Notes: generated from the sequence alone by a model not told the origin. 64,000 nucleotides of DNA from IDS-8 sp035304345 (GCA_035304345.1 DATGQE010000050.1:62001-126000), one strand, 5' to 3'; counted from the first letter of the stretch, positions 1 to 10,284 are shown. Made by a program: numbers and translations.

Positions 1-1613
1 GCCTTGCTCGCGAACACGCCGCCGTCCGCGATGAACAGGTTCGGCACGTCCCACGCCTGGCCGAAGGCATTCGTGACGGAGGTCGCCGGGTCGTCGCCCA
101 TGCGGGTCGTGCCGACCTCGTGGATGATCTGGCCGCCCTTCGAGATCGCCTGCTCGGGCGTGAGGTCGCCGCCCCAGTGGATCTTCCCGCCCATGCGCTC
201 GATGAGCGCCTTCGTCGTCTGCTGGAAGTGGCGCACCATGTTGAGCTCGTGCTCGCTCCACTTGAAGTGGAAGCGCAGCGTCGGGATGCCGAAGCGATCC
301 GTCGCGTCGGGATCGATCTCGCAGTACGAATGTCCGTTCGGGATCATCTCGCCGCGGCAGGTGAAGCTCATGAAGCTGCCGTAGTACCGGCGCATGTCCT
401 CCTTGAGCTTCACGCCGTAGCCGCCCGCCCAGTCCGCGATGCTGCCCATGACGCCCATGGACGGCTCCTTGCGGCCGTCCGCATCGAGCTCGTAGTGGTA
501 GCTGCGCGGGAAGTCGAGCTCGCCTCGCGCCTGCTCCTCGTAGAGCCAGAACGGGATGTACAGGTGCAGGCCCATGGCGCCATCCTCGTTGTAGCGCGGG
601 CGGTTCTCGAGCAGCGGGAACTGGGCGCCCATCGAGGCACCGACGGTGTCCAGCAAATTGCGGCCGACCTGGCCGCTGGAATTGGCGAGGCCGTCGGGAA
701 ACGAGGCGCTCTTCGAGTTGAGCAGCAGCCGTGCCGTCTCGCAGGCACTCGCCGCGAGCACGATCGTGCGCCCCTCGACCCTCGCCTCCTTGCCGGTCTT
801 CGTGTCGATGTAGACGACGGCGTTGGCCCTGCCGTCCGGACCGAGCAGCACCTCGCGCGCCATCGCGTCCGTCACGATCCTGAGCTTGCCCGTCGCGAGC
901 GCCATCGGCAGCAGCGACGTCGTCGTCTGGAAGGCAGCGCCGATCGCGCAGCCGCGGCCGCAGTTGGACGCGTAGTAGCAGGCGGCCCGGTTGTCGATCG
1001 GCCGCGTCAGGACCGCCCGGCGTGCGGGTATGCACGGCATGCCGAGATCGCGGGCCGCCGCCTGGATGTAGAGCTCGCCGATCCTGGGCTTCGGCGGGTC
1101 GTGCAGCACGCCGGGCGAGGAGTCGGGATGGTTCGGCAGGCCGTCGTTGCTGCCGTACACCCCGACGATCGCCTCGGTCTTGTCGTACCACGGCGCGAGG
1201 TCCTCGTAGGAGATCGGCCAGTCGACCCCGAGGCCGTCGCGCGAGCGCGGCTTGAAATCGTAGGGCCCCATGCGGAAGGAGTTGCGCGCCCAGTGGTTGG
1301 TGCGCCCGCCGAGCATGCGCGAGCGCCACCACATGAATTCCGAGCCGGGCGCGCTGGAGTAGGGCTCTCCCGGTATCTGCCAGCCGCCGTTCACCGTCGC
1401 GTCGAAGTAGCCGAACTCCTTGTCCGGTGTCGACACGCCGCGCAGCGGGGCTGCGCGGTGCGGCGTGAGCATGGGAACTTCCTTGTAGGGATCGTAGTGA
1501 CGCCCGGCCTCGAGCATCAGTACGTTCAGGCCGCGCTTCGTGAGCACGTATGCCGCCATGCCGCCGCCGGCCCCCGAGCCGACGACGATCGCGTCATGGC
1601 GCTCGCCGGACAA
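1..1613 (-). CDS. GMC family FAD-dependent oxidoreductase (3' end cut by window edge)
   Basis: Likely oxidises a sugar or glycoside hydroxyl with FAD in the periplasm or at the membrane. About 537 codons are visible, and only some 20-30 C-terminal residues are missing. An FAD-binding Rossmann motif, VVGSGAGGGMAAYVL, lies at the N-terminus. The C-terminal GMC signature is represented by HEVGTTRMGDDP and NLFIADGGVF near the edge. The chosen start is a TTG immediately after the TGA of the upstream DUF1080 gene (TGATTG), which suggests translational coupling; no ATG or GTG lies in frame near the FAD motif. GMC enzymes of this type usually partner with a gluconate 2-dehydrogenase subunit 3-like protein, which would lie outside the window if present. 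The substrate is unknown; the DUF1080 neighbour points to 3-keto-sugar chemistry. Confidence 0.88.
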   Translation of the reverse strand, partial: MSGERHDAIVVGSGAGGGMAAYVLTKRGLNVLMLEAGRHYDPYKEVPMLTPHRAAPLRGVSTPDKEFGYFDATVNGGWQIPGEPYSSAPGSEFMWWRSRMLGGRTNHWARNSFRMGPYDFKPRSRDGLGVDWPISYEDLAPWYDKTEAIVGVYGSNDGLPNHPDSSPGVLHDPPKPRIGELYIQAAARDLGMPCIPARRAVLTRPIDNRAACYYASNCGRGCAIGAAFQTTTSLLPMALATGKLRIVTDAMAREVLLGPDGRANAVVYIDTKTGKEARVEGRTIVLAASACETARLLLNSKSASFPDGLANSSGQVGRNLLDTVGASMGAQFPLLENRPRYNEDGAMGLHLYIPFWLYEEQARGELDFPRSYHYELDADGRKEPSMGVMGSIADWAGGYGVKLKEDMRRYYGSFMSFTCRGEMIPNGHSYCEIDPDATDRFGIPTLRFHFKWSEHELNMVRHFQQTTKALIERMGGKIHWGGDLTPEQAISKGGQIIHEVGTTRMGDDPATSVTNAFGQAWDVPNLFIADGGVFASK

Positions 1614-2384
1614 TCACAGCTCCCGGATGCGGATGTTGCGGTACCAGACCCGGTCCGTGTGGTCCTGCACGCCGACGTGGCCGCGGCGGTACTTCGCGAA
1701 GTGCTCCCAGTCCGCGAACTTCGAGCTCGCGATGCGCCGGTTCCAGTCCTCGGAACCGATCTGGTACTCGACGATCTTCTTGCCGTTCAGCCAGTGCTCG
1801 ACGTGACCGTCGTTGACGACGAGGCGCACGCTGTTCCATTCGCCGACGGGCTCGAGCTCCTTGCCTTCCGGTGCGTACAGGTCGTAGCAGGCGCCGGCGC
1901 TCCTCTTGGGATCCTGGCCGTCCGGGTGGCGTGCATCGTCGAGCACCTGCATCTCGATGCCGGTTTCGTACGCCTCCGGGAGATCCGGGAACTCGCGCAC
2001 GCCGAAGAAGATGCCGCTGTTGCCGCCTTCCGAGATCTTCCACTCGAGCTCGAGCTCGAAGTTCTCGTACTGGTCGCGCGTGATCAGGTCGCCCGCGGTT
2101 CTTTCCTCGACGTCCGGACCGACGTCGAGCACGAGCGCGCCGTCCTCGATGATCCAGCCCTCGCCCGGCGCGTCGCCGTTGTAGGCGCGCCAGGCGTCGA
2201 GGTTCGTGCCGTCGAAGAGCACCACCCACTCGCCGGCAGGCCGGGACTCGGTGGCGTTCGAGGCGGGCGTTTCGCTCACGGGCTCGGGTGGTGCGGCGGT
2301 CTCCGGCTCCGGCTGCGGTGCCTGCCGCTCGCCGCACGCGGTGACACACGCCAGGATGAACGACAGAAGTACGATGCGCCCCAC
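1614..2384 (-). CDS. DUF1080 / 3-keto-disaccharide hydrolase-like lipoprotein
   Basis: 256 aa. The N-terminus has a signal peptide ending in a lipobox-like VTAC (residues 14-17), so an outer membrane or periplasmic lipoprotein is expected. An Ala/Pro/Glu-rich linker follows, then a DUF1080 jelly-roll domain from about residue 50 to the end, with family features such as WVVLFDGTNLDAW, NSGIFFGVRE, GACYDLY and WNSVRLVVNDGHVEHWLNGKK. Characterised members hydrolyse 3-keto glycosides; others may only bind sugars. It is the first gene of a two-gene operon with the GMC oxidoreductase, which fits oxidation at C3 followed by cleavage. It is divergent from a sugar isomerase-like gene, with a LacI-type operator candidate between them. 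Function is inferred from family and context. Confidence 0.9.
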   Translation of the reverse strand: MGRIVLLSFILACVTACGERQAPQPEPETAAPPEPVSETPASNATESRPAGEWVVLFDGTNLDAWRAYNGDAPGEGWIIEDGALVLDVGPDVEERTAGDLITRDQYENFELELEWKISEGGNSGIFFGVREFPDLPEAYETGIEMQVLDDARHPDGQDPKRSAGACYDLYAPEGKELEPVGEWNSVRLVVNDGHVEHWLNGKKIVEYQIGSEDWNRRIASSKFADWEHFAKYRRGHVGVQDHTDRVWYRNIRIREL

Positions 2385-2429
2385 GTCTCTCCCCTTCGTC
2401 CTCGTCGTCAGCGTTGTGTACTATACCGC

Positions 2430-2443
2430 TGTTAGCGATACCA
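2430..2443. promoter_or_regulatory. LacI/GalR-type operator candidate
   Basis: The 14-mer TGTTAGCGATACCA sits in the 99-bp divergent gap between the DUF1080 gene and the isomerase gene. It has a central CG and near-symmetric TGTTA/TACCA half-sites. I recall the GntR-type operator TGTTACCGATAACA, from which it differs at two positions. It overlaps an AT-rich stretch (TACTATACC, 2419-2427) that could hold a -10 element. No LacI-family regulator lies in the window, so the cognate protein is unknown. Confidence 0.4.
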
Positions 2444-2483
2444 ACGCCAATCGACCCGACAACCACGAACGGGGGAACGACTG

Positions 2484-3383
2484 ATGGACCGACGCCGCTT
2501 CATCCTGGCCGCCGCGGCGTTCGCGGCGGCGTGCTCGCGCGAAGAGCCGGCCGGCGACGGCGGGCGGGGTGCCGCCGCGGCAGGCGAGGGCGGCACGCAA
2601 GCCGACGGTGCAGGATGGCAGCCGCATCCCGACGGCGTGCGGCCGCTCGGACTGCAGCTCTACACCGTACGCGACCTGATGGCCGAAGACGTGGCCGCAA
2701 CGCTCGCGCTGGTCGCCCGGACGGGATTCCAGGAAGTCGAGTTCGCCGGCTATTTCGACCATCCGCCCGCGGAGATCCGCCGCATGCTGGCGGATGCGGG
2801 TCTCGCCGCGCCGGCGGCGCACATCGGCTACGACCAGTTCGCCGCGGGCCCGGAGGCGGTGATCGAGCACGCGCAGGCGGTCGGTCACACGTTCCTCGTC
2901 GTGCCGTCGGTGGCGGAGCACGAGCGCGGAACGCTGGACGCATGGCGGCGTCACGCCGCGAACTTCAACCGCTGGGGCGAGGCCTGCGCGCAGGCGGGCC
3001 TGAAGCTCGGCTATCACAACCACGCCTTCGAGTTCGACGAGACCGAGGGCCGGATTCCCTACGACGTGCTGCTCGAGGAGACCGATCCGGAGCTCGTCCT
3101 CATGGAGCTCGATCTCGCGTGGGCGCACGCCGGGAGCGCCGATCCGGTGCGGTACTTCGAGCAATGGCCGGGCCGGTTCCCGCTCTGCCACCTCAAGGAC
3201 TACGACGGCAGCACGGAGTCCGACATCGGCACCGGCGAGGTCGACTTCGAGCGCATCCTCGCGCACGCGCCAACGGCCGGCCTCCTGCACGGCTTCGTGG
3301 AGCGCGATCACCCCGACGACCCGCGTGCGGCGATCCGGCGCAACCACGACGCCATCGCCGGGTTGTGGAATGCGCGCCCGTAG
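2484..3383 (+). CDS. sugar phosphate isomerase/epimerase-like TIM-barrel protein, exported
   Basis: 299 aa. The N-terminus (MDRRRFILAAAAFAAAC) combines a twin-arginine-like start with a lipobox-type Cys at about residue 17, so export is likely. The rest is an AP-endonuclease-2/xylose isomerase-like TIM barrel: GLQLYTVRDLM at the first strand, GFQEVEFAGYF, KLGYHNHAFEF and ELDLAWAHAG carry probable metal-binding His, Glu and Asp residues, and LCHLKDYDG precedes the last strands. Such proteins in DUF1080/GMC/Gfo-Idh-MocA loci act as isomerases or as lyases on 3-keto glycosides. The start has the strong ribosome site GGGGGAA. It is followed 40 bp later by a second barrel of the same superfamily. 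Confidence 0.88.
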   Translation: MDRRRFILAAAAFAAACSREEPAGDGGRGAAAAGEGGTQADGAGWQPHPDGVRPLGLQLYTVRDLMAEDVAATLALVARTGFQEVEFAGYFDHPPAEIRRMLADAGLAAPAAHIGYDQFAAGPEAVIEHAQAVGHTFLVVPSVAEHERGTLDAWRRHAANFNRWGEACAQAGLKLGYHNHAFEFDETEGRIPYDVLLEETDPELVLMELDLAWAHAGSADPVRYFEQWPGRFPLCHLKDYDGSTESDIGTGEVDFERILAHAPTAGLLHGFVERDHPDDPRAAIRRNHDAIAGLWNARP

Positions 3384-3423
3384 GAGCACACACCGCGCGC
3401 GACCACGAGCGGCCTGCGCCACC

Positions 3424-4323
<900 letters not shown>

Positions 4324-5180
4324 GCGCGCGCGCACGGCGCAGCACGAGATACGTACAGGCATAGAGCACGGCCACGATTACGCCGGTGTCCCCGGCCGCT
4401 TCGTCCCAGAACCGCGACCGCGTTCCCCCGGAGCGCAGGACCATCGCCGGGACCACGAACTGCAACAAGAAGTTGTGCGCCGCGTGCGCCAGGGCGGCTA
4501 CCCAGACCGACCCGGAACGCATTCTCAATTCGCAGAGCACGGCGTTCATCGCCAGGATGCCCGCCGCGTACACGAGTACCATGCGTACGGGATGCTCGGT
4601 GTCGTAGAAGCCGCCAACGGCGATGAGGGGGAGATGCCAGGCGGCCCAGACGACTCCCGTCAGTGCATACGGTCGCTTCACGCGATCCATGAGCTTCGGG
4701 AGCAGGAACCCGCGCCAGCCCAGCTCCTCGCCGCAGGCGCCGATGAGCCCGAGGCCGAGCACGAGGAGGAGAACCGGTGCCATCCCGACCAGCTCGGCGG
4801 CGGAGGCCGGTGCAAGCCGGCGGATATCGAGCGCCACCGACGCGGCAGCAAGCAATGCAGCGACCAGGGCGGGAATCGCAACCGCATGTGCATAGTAACG
4901 GCGCAGTCCCGGTCCGAGCCCTGCATCGTCGAAGCCCGATCGGGTGACGAGGCGCAGCACGACGCCTGCGACACCGGGGATGCACATCAGGACGACCAGC
5001 CACACCGGGCCGAACCGATCGACGCCGCCGTTGGCGATGATGAAGAACTGGAAGGCCCAGCTCGCGCCGAGCACGGTGACAGCGTAGGCCAGCGCGAGGC
5101 GCAGGTCCGAAGCCGCGGTGCGTCGCATCACCCCGGGCCGAGATCCCCGCGAAAACCGATTCGATCCCGCGCCAAGGGGT

Positions 5181-5603
5181 TCACTCCCGCACGGTCACGT
5201 CAACGGCCTCCAGGCGCACCGCGACGCCGCGCCGCAGGGTGTTCTGGATCTCGGCGACCGTGTCGGTGTGCTCGAGCAGCTTTCTCACCTGCTCTTCGCT
5301 GGCGCCGCGCGCCGCGACACGGGCGCGGTAGCGCAGGTTGCGCGCGGGCTCCCCGATGCCGCCGAATTCTCCCTCCACCTCCACGGCGACGCTCTCGATC
5401 GTCATGCCGGCGTTGGCGGCCTCGCGGTAGACGTCGTTGCAGTAGCAGGTGGCGAGGGCGAGGAACAGGAGCTCGCCCCCGTTGATACTCGACCCGAAGC
5501 CGCCGGCCCCGGGAGCGATGTCGAGCGACTTCGCATTGTCCCCGGTGGCCACCCGCACGCGGTGAACCCCAGCCCGGTTCTCGACACGAGCGCGGATGTT
5601 CAC
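5181..5603 (-). CDS. OsmC family protein
   Basis: 140 aa, the usual size for OsmC/Ohr-like proteins, which use cysteines to reduce hydroperoxides. The family core is visible in the segment with GGELLFLALATCYCNDVYREA (given in part), where the peroxidatic Cys sits in the helix. The later region that carries the resolving Cys in Ohr/OsmC reads DTVAEIQNTLRRG and has no cysteine. A classical two-Cys peroxidase cycle is therefore not supported unless the second Cys of the CYC pair substitutes. It is 13 bp downstream of the MFS transporter gene and probably cotranscribed. Confidence 0.85.
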   Translation of the reverse strand: MNIRARVENRAGVHRVRVATGDNAKSLDIAPGAGGFGSSINGGELLFLALATCYCNDVYREAANAGMTIESVAVEVEGEFGGIGEPARNLRYRARVAARGASEEQVRKLLEHTDTVAEIQNTLRRGVAVRLEAVDVTVRE

Positions 5604-5616
5604 GGGCCCGTTCCCG

Positions 5617-6864
5617 TCAGCGGCCAGGCGCGCCCGCCGCGACGGTCTCGCGCGACACCGCGTTCCGCTCCTCGCGGAACGTCAGCGCGAACAGCACGAA
5701 CACGACGGCGGCGAACGCCGCGGGATAGAGCCAGATCGTGCGCCAGTCGTGCAGGGCGCCGTCCGCGTACATATCCGTGATCCTGCCGGCGATGAAGAAG
5801 CCGATGAGCATGCCCACGCCGTAGGTGGCGAGCGTGATGAGTCCCTGCGCGGCGCTCTTGTAGCGCTCGCCCGCCTTCGCATCGGTGTAGATCTGCCCGG
5901 AAACGAAGAAGAAGTCGTAGCAGACGCCGTGCAGCGCGATGCCCACGATCAGCATGAACTGCAGCTCGCCGGCGTTGCCGAAGGCGAACATGACGTAGCG
6001 CACCGCCCAGGCGGCCATGCCGATCAGCAGCGTTCCCTTCATGCCGACGCGCAGCAGGAAGTACGGGATCGCCAGCATGAACAGCACCTCGGACATCTGG
6101 CCGATCGTCTGCTTGCCGGTGGCATTCGGCAGGCGAATCTCCGTCATGAACTGGTTGGCGTGCTGGTAATAGAAGGCCAGCGGGATGCAGATCAGGATCG
6201 ACGCGACGAAGAATGTCAGGAAGTTGCGGTCCTTGAGGAGCGACAGCGCTTCGAGGCCCAAAAGCTCCTTGAGCCCCGATTCCTTGCCGGCCTTCGGTGG
6301 CGTGGCCGGGAGGGTGAAGCTGAAGAGGCCGAGGAGGACCGACGCAATGGCCGCCATCAGGAAAGTCTGGCGCAGCATGCCGGCAGCAATGCCTTCCTCC
6401 GAGTCCCAGCCGAACACGAAGCTGATCGCGAGCCCCGCGATGATCCAGCCGACCGTGCCCCAGACGCGGATCTTTCCGAAGTGGCGGGACGGGTCGTCCA
6501 TCTGGCGGAAGGAGATGGAGTTCACGAGCGCGAGCGTCGGCATGTAGAGGATCATGTAGCCGAGGAGCCACGGGTAGAACGCGGCGAAATCCTCTGCGCG
6601 ATACGCCAGGTACATGAGCACGGCGCCGACGAGGTGAATGATCCCGAGCAGCCGCTCGGCGTTGAAGTACTTGTCGGCGATGAGGCCGATGATGAACGGC
6701 GCGACGATGGCGCCCCAGGACTGGGTCGAGTACGCGAGGCCGATCTGCGCCCCGGACGCACCCAGGTTGTTCGCGAGAAAGCTGCCCATGGTGACGAACC
6801 ACGAGCCCCAGATGAAAAACTCGATGAACATCATCACCGACAGGCGTATTTTTGTGCTTGTCAC
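5617..6864 (-). CDS. MFS transporter, NupG-like nucleoside/sugar:H+ symporter family
   Basis: 415 aa with about twelve transmembrane helices. The N-terminus (KIRLSVMMFIEFFIWGSWF) and the SWGAIVAPFIIGLIADKYF loop are typical of the NupG/XapB nucleoside symporter family, whose homologues in sugar-catabolic loci carry other substrates. Start chosen at GTG 6864, preceded by GGAGAG; longer readings run antisense-like through the upstream gene. It lies 38 bp after the Gfo/Idh/MocA dehydrogenase gene and 13 bp before the OsmC gene. Given the neighbouring oxidoreductases it probably imports a sugar or keto-sugar through the inner membrane (inference). Confidence 0.88.
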   Translation of the reverse strand: MTSTKIRLSVMMFIEFFIWGSWFVTMGSFLANNLGASGAQIGLAYSTQSWGAIVAPFIIGLIADKYFNAERLLGIIHLVGAVLMYLAYRAEDFAAFYPWLLGYMILYMPTLALVNSISFRQMDDPSRHFGKIRVWGTVGWIIAGLAISFVFGWDSEEGIAAGMLRQTFLMAAIASVLLGLFSFTLPATPPKAGKESGLKELLGLEALSLLKDRNFLTFFVASILICIPLAFYYQHANQFMTEIRLPNATGKQTIGQMSEVLFMLAIPYFLLRVGMKGTLLIGMAAWAVRYVMFAFGNAGELQFMLIVGIALHGVCYDFFFVSGQIYTDAKAGERYKSAAQGLITLATYGVGMLIGFFIAGRITDMYADGALHDWRTIWLYPAAFAAVVFVLFALTFREERNAVSRETVAAGAPGR

Positions 6865-6902
6865 ACCTCTCTCCCCGAATTGAAGGTGCGCCCGGTGCGC
6901 TC

Positions 6903-8054
6903 CTACAGGTTCACCCAGGCGGCGCCGGCGTTGCTCGAGCGCACCGCGGCCTCGATGAACGCGACCCCCTTCTCGCCATCGGCCCCGGTGGGAAAAACGA
7001 CGGCCGGGTCGACCGGCCGCCCGGTTCGCGCGGCGTACAGCGCCGCCGCGATTTCGCTGTAGAGGTTGGCGAACCCCTCGATGTAGCCCTCGGGGTGCCC
7101 GCTCGGCACGCGGGTCAGGCGCGTGGCGACGTCGAGCGCGCCGTAACCGCCGCGCGTGATGCGGCGCGGCTCCTCGCCGAGCGGCGCCCAGATCAGCTCG
7201 TTCGGCGACTCCTGGTGCCACATTAGGCCGCCCTTGTCGCCGTACACGCGCAGCTTGAGCCCGTTCTCGTGGCCCGGTGCCACCTGGCTCGCCCAGATCA
7301 TGCCCTTGGCGCCGCCCTTGAAGCGCAGCATCAGGTGGGCGTTGTCGTCGAGGCGTCGTTGCGGCACGAATGCCGTCAGGTCCGCGCACAACGCGGTCGC
7401 CTCGAGCCCGGTGACGAAGCCGATCAGGTGGTAGATGTGGGTGCCGATGTCGCCGATGCAGCCCCCGGCGCCGGACTGCGCCGGATCCGTGCGCCACGCG
7501 GCCTGCTTCTGGCCCGTCCTCTCGATGTCCTCGGTGAGCCACTGCTGCGCGTACTCGCCCTGCACCACGCGCAGCGTGCCGAGATCGCCGCGCGCGATCA
7601 TCGCCCGTGCCTGCCGGATCATCGGGTAGCCGGAGTAGTTGTAGGTGACGGCGAGGACGAGCCCCTGCGAATCCGCGATCGCGCGCAGCACGCGCGCTTC
7701 GTCGACCGACACCGTGAGCGGCTTGTCGCAGATCACGTGGAAGCCCGCCTCCAGGAACGCCTTGGCGACGGGGAAATGCAGGTGGTTGGGCGTGACGATG
7801 GAAACCGCCTCGATGCGATCGTCGCGGCCGGACTCGCCCGCGATCATGTCGACGTAGCTCGCGTAGGTACGCTCCGGTGCGAGCCCCAGCTCGCGGCCGG
7901 AAGCGCGGGCGCGATCCGGATCGGAGGAGAGCGCCCCGGCGCACAGCTCGTAATGCCCGTCGAGCCGGGCCGCCATGCGGTGCACGGCGCCGATGAAGGC
8001 ACCCTGGCCGCCGCCGACCATGCCGAGCCGGATCGGCCTCTCGGCGCCGGTCAC
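6903..8054 (-). CDS. Gfo/Idh/MocA family NAD(P)-dependent oxidoreductase
   Basis: About 383 aa from GTG 8054. The N-terminal Rossmann motif is GMVGGGQGAFIGAVH. The catalytic-lysine motif of the family follows as VICDKPLTVSVDEARVL, and the C-terminal alpha/beta domain contains TYNYSGYPMIRQAR and GDIGTHIYHLIGFVTGL. These enzymes oxidise or reduce sugar ring hydroxyls such as C3 of glucosides. Start: the reading frame stays open to another GTG at 8156, but the extra residues look unstructured, while GTG 8054 has AGGA nine bases upstream. First gene of a minus-strand operon with the MFS transporter, OsmC and CPBP genes; divergent from the CadC-like regulator. Confidence 0.9.
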   Translation of the reverse strand: MTGAERPIRLGMVGGGQGAFIGAVHRMAARLDGHYELCAGALSSDPDRARASGRELGLAPERTYASYVDMIAGESGRDDRIEAVSIVTPNHLHFPVAKAFLEAGFHVICDKPLTVSVDEARVLRAIADSQGLVLAVTYNYSGYPMIRQARAMIARGDLGTLRVVQGEYAQQWLTEDIERTGQKQAAWRTDPAQSGAGGCIGDIGTHIYHLIGFVTGLEATALCADLTAFVPQRRLDDNAHLMLRFKGGAKGMIWASQVAPGHENGLKLRVYGDKGGLMWHQESPNELIWAPLGEEPRRITRGGYGALDVATRLTRVPSGHPEGYIEGFANLYSEIAAALYAARTGRPVDPAVVFPTGADGEKGVAFIEAAVRSSNAGAAWVNL

Positions 8055-8312
8055 GGCCGGCAATCCTGCGAACCCGCCCGCCGGTTCCCGGCCCGGGCGG
8101 AAAAGCGTCCGGCTTCCCTCGTCGTCTTCATCGAAGCCACCTCGGCTGGTCGTCACGCACGGCTCTTGCGGTCGAGGCCAGTATATTGCCGCCTCGGCCC
8201 CGGAATTTCATGCGCGTTCGCGGGGTGCCACCTTGCTCGTACCACGGCCCCGGCAGTGGCTGCGGCCGCAGCCAGCGGGCATCATGGACGGATCCGAGGC
8301 TCCTCCGGCCGC

Positions 8313-10163
8313 ATGGCGCACATCCCGGATCACCTGCAGCAGGGCTTCACGGTGGGCGACCGCTTCGTCGAGCCGGCGCGCAACCGCATCCGCGGGCCGG
8401 AGGGCGAGGTCCACGTCGAGCCCAAGGTCATGGCCGTGCTCGTGTGCCTCGCCGCGCAGGCCGGTGAGGTCGTGTCGCGTGGTGCGCTCTACGACGCCGT
8501 CTGGGGCAAGGCGATCGTCAGCGACCAGGCGCTCACCAACTGCATCTCCGAGCTGCGCCAGCTCCTCGGCGACGACCGCGCCGCACCGCGCTACATCGAA
8601 ACCGTGCCGAAGCGCGGCTACCGGCTCCTCGCTCCCGTCCGCCCGGCGCACGGCCCGCGCGGCCCGGCGCCGCCTGGCGGCCGGCGCCGTCCGCTGGGCG
8701 TCGTGCTGGGCGTGCTGGCGGTCGGCGGCGCGCTCGTGCTCTTCGCCTGGTGGTCGCTCACGGGCACCCGGGAGCACGCCACCAGCGTGGTGGTCGTGCC
8801 GTTCGAGAATCCCGGGGACGACGCCGGGCTCGATTACCTGCGTTTCGCCCTGCCCGACGAGATCACGTCCCTGCTCACCGCCTCGCGCAACCTCGTGGTC
8901 CGGCCCTTCGAGCACGAGCGGCACGGCACGCCGCTGGAAGCCGGGCGGGCGCGGAATGCCGCGCACGTCGTCACCGGGCATTACTACCTCGAGGAAGGCG
9001 ACCGCCTCACGGTGGCGGTGGAAGCGCAGGACGTCGCCGGCGAGCGGCTCGTCTGGCGCGCGCGGGTCACCGTGCCCGCCGGCGACCTGCTCGGGATGCG
9101 CGCGGCGCTCGCCGAGCGCGTGCAGCGCGGGCTCCTGCCCGCCCTCGGTGTCGCGGCGCCGGAACCGGGCACGCGGCCGGCGGCTGCCGATGCCTACCGT
9201 GACTACCTGCGGAGCCTCGCCCTGCCGAAGCACCCGGAGCAGACGGTGCGCGCGATCGAGCTGCTCGAGCGGGCGGTCGCGCTCGATCCGCAGTTCGCGC
9301 CGGCCTGGAGCGCGCTCGGCCTGCGCTGGTACGAGCACGGCAACTACGGCGAGGGCCGGGAGGCGGCGCGCACGCGCGCGCTCGCGGCGTATCGCAAGGC
9401 GCTCGAGCTCGACCCGGCCGCGATCCCGGCGGCCGTCGGCATCGTCGTCATGACGAGCGAGGCCGGGGAGCTCGAGGAGGCGTACCGGGAGGCGAAGCGC
9501 CTCGTCGAGCGCTTCGATGCGAATGCCGAGGCGCACCTCGCGCTCGCGCTGGTGCATCGCTTCGGCGGCCTGCTCGACGCGTCGCAGCGGCATTGCGAGC
9601 GGGCGTACGCGCTCGACCCCGGCAACCCGCGCCTGCGGTCCTGCGGTTACTCGTTCCTCTATGACGGCAAGCTGGATCGCGTGCAGGCGTTCCTCGATAC
9701 CGACGAGGGTTCGTACTTCTCGCACTGGGGCACCGTGCTCCTGAACCTGCGCCGCGGCGACGACGCGGCCGCGCTGGTCGCGGCGCGCCGCGTGGCACCC
9801 GACCGGCACACGCGCTGGTTCATGGAGGCGTGCCTGGAGGGCGCGCGGGGGGAAGCGCTGGAGGCCAGGGCAGCCGCCTTCGTCGGCTACTGGTCCGTGA
9901 ACCGGACCGACCCGGAGCTCGCGTACGCGCTCGCACCGATGCTCGAGTATTGCGGCCGGCGCGATGCCGCCCTGGAGTTTCTGGCGCGCGCGGTCGCCGG
10001 CAACTTCTGCGCCTTTCCCGCCCTCGACCGGGACCCGATCTGGGGGCGGCTGCGGCGGGATGCGCGCTTCCCGGGCCTGCGCGAGGACGCGCTCGCCTGC
10101 CACCATCGCTATCGCCAGGCCGTCCAGGCCGTCGGAGCCGTCCGGCGCGCGGCGGCAGGCTGA
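8313..10163 (+). CDS. CadC/ToxR-like membrane regulator: winged helix, TM, FlgO/TolB-like and TPR domains
   Basis: 616 aa. Residues about 10-105 form an OmpR-type winged-helix DNA-binding domain (VHVEPKVMAVLVCLAAQAGEV, ALTNCISELRQLLGDD, YIETVPKRGYRLLAPV). A single transmembrane segment follows at about 125-145 (VVLGVLAVGGALVLFAWW). The outside part begins with a TolB/FlgO-like domain (VVVVPFENPGDDAGLDYL) and ends in several TPR repeats. It lacks a receiver domain, so the periplasmic part probably senses the signal. Its gene is divergent from the Gfo/Idh/MocA operon, which is a likely target. Start chosen at ATG 8313; no clear Shine-Dalgarno is seen. Confidence 0.87.
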   Translation: MAHIPDHLQQGFTVGDRFVEPARNRIRGPEGEVHVEPKVMAVLVCLAAQAGEVVSRGALYDAVWGKAIVSDQALTNCISELRQLLGDDRAAPRYIETVPKRGYRLLAPVRPAHGPRGPAPPGGRRRPLGVVLGVLAVGGALVLFAWWSLTGTREHATSVVVVPFENPGDDAGLDYLRFALPDEITSLLTASRNLVVRPFEHERHGTPLEAGRARNAAHVVTGHYYLEEGDRLTVAVEAQDVAGERLVWRARVTVPAGDLLGMRAALAERVQRGLLPALGVAAPEPGTRPAAADAYRDYLRSLALPKHPEQTVRAIELLERAVALDPQFAPAWSALGLRWYEHGNYGEGREAARTRALAAYRKALELDPAAIPAAVGIVVMTSEAGELEEAYREAKRLVERFDANAEAHLALALVHRFGGLLDASQRHCERAYALDPGNPRLRSCGYSFLYDGKLDRVQAFLDTDEGSYFSHWGTVLLNLRRGDDAAALVAARRVAPDRHTRWFMEACLEGARGEALEARAAAFVGYWSVNRTDPELAYALAPMLEYCGRRDAALEFLARAVAGNFCAFPALDRDPIWGRLRRDARFPGLREDALACHHRYRQAVQAVGAVRRAAAG

Positions 10164-10284
10164 CCGTCCGCACCGCCGGGGCTCTCTGTGGAGATCCGGG
10201 GTTTTTCCTGAGCCTTCCTGAGGACTCCCGGGCGCCTTTCCGGCGCAATCACCTCCCGAACCCGACCCTGGAAGGAGGTGACGC

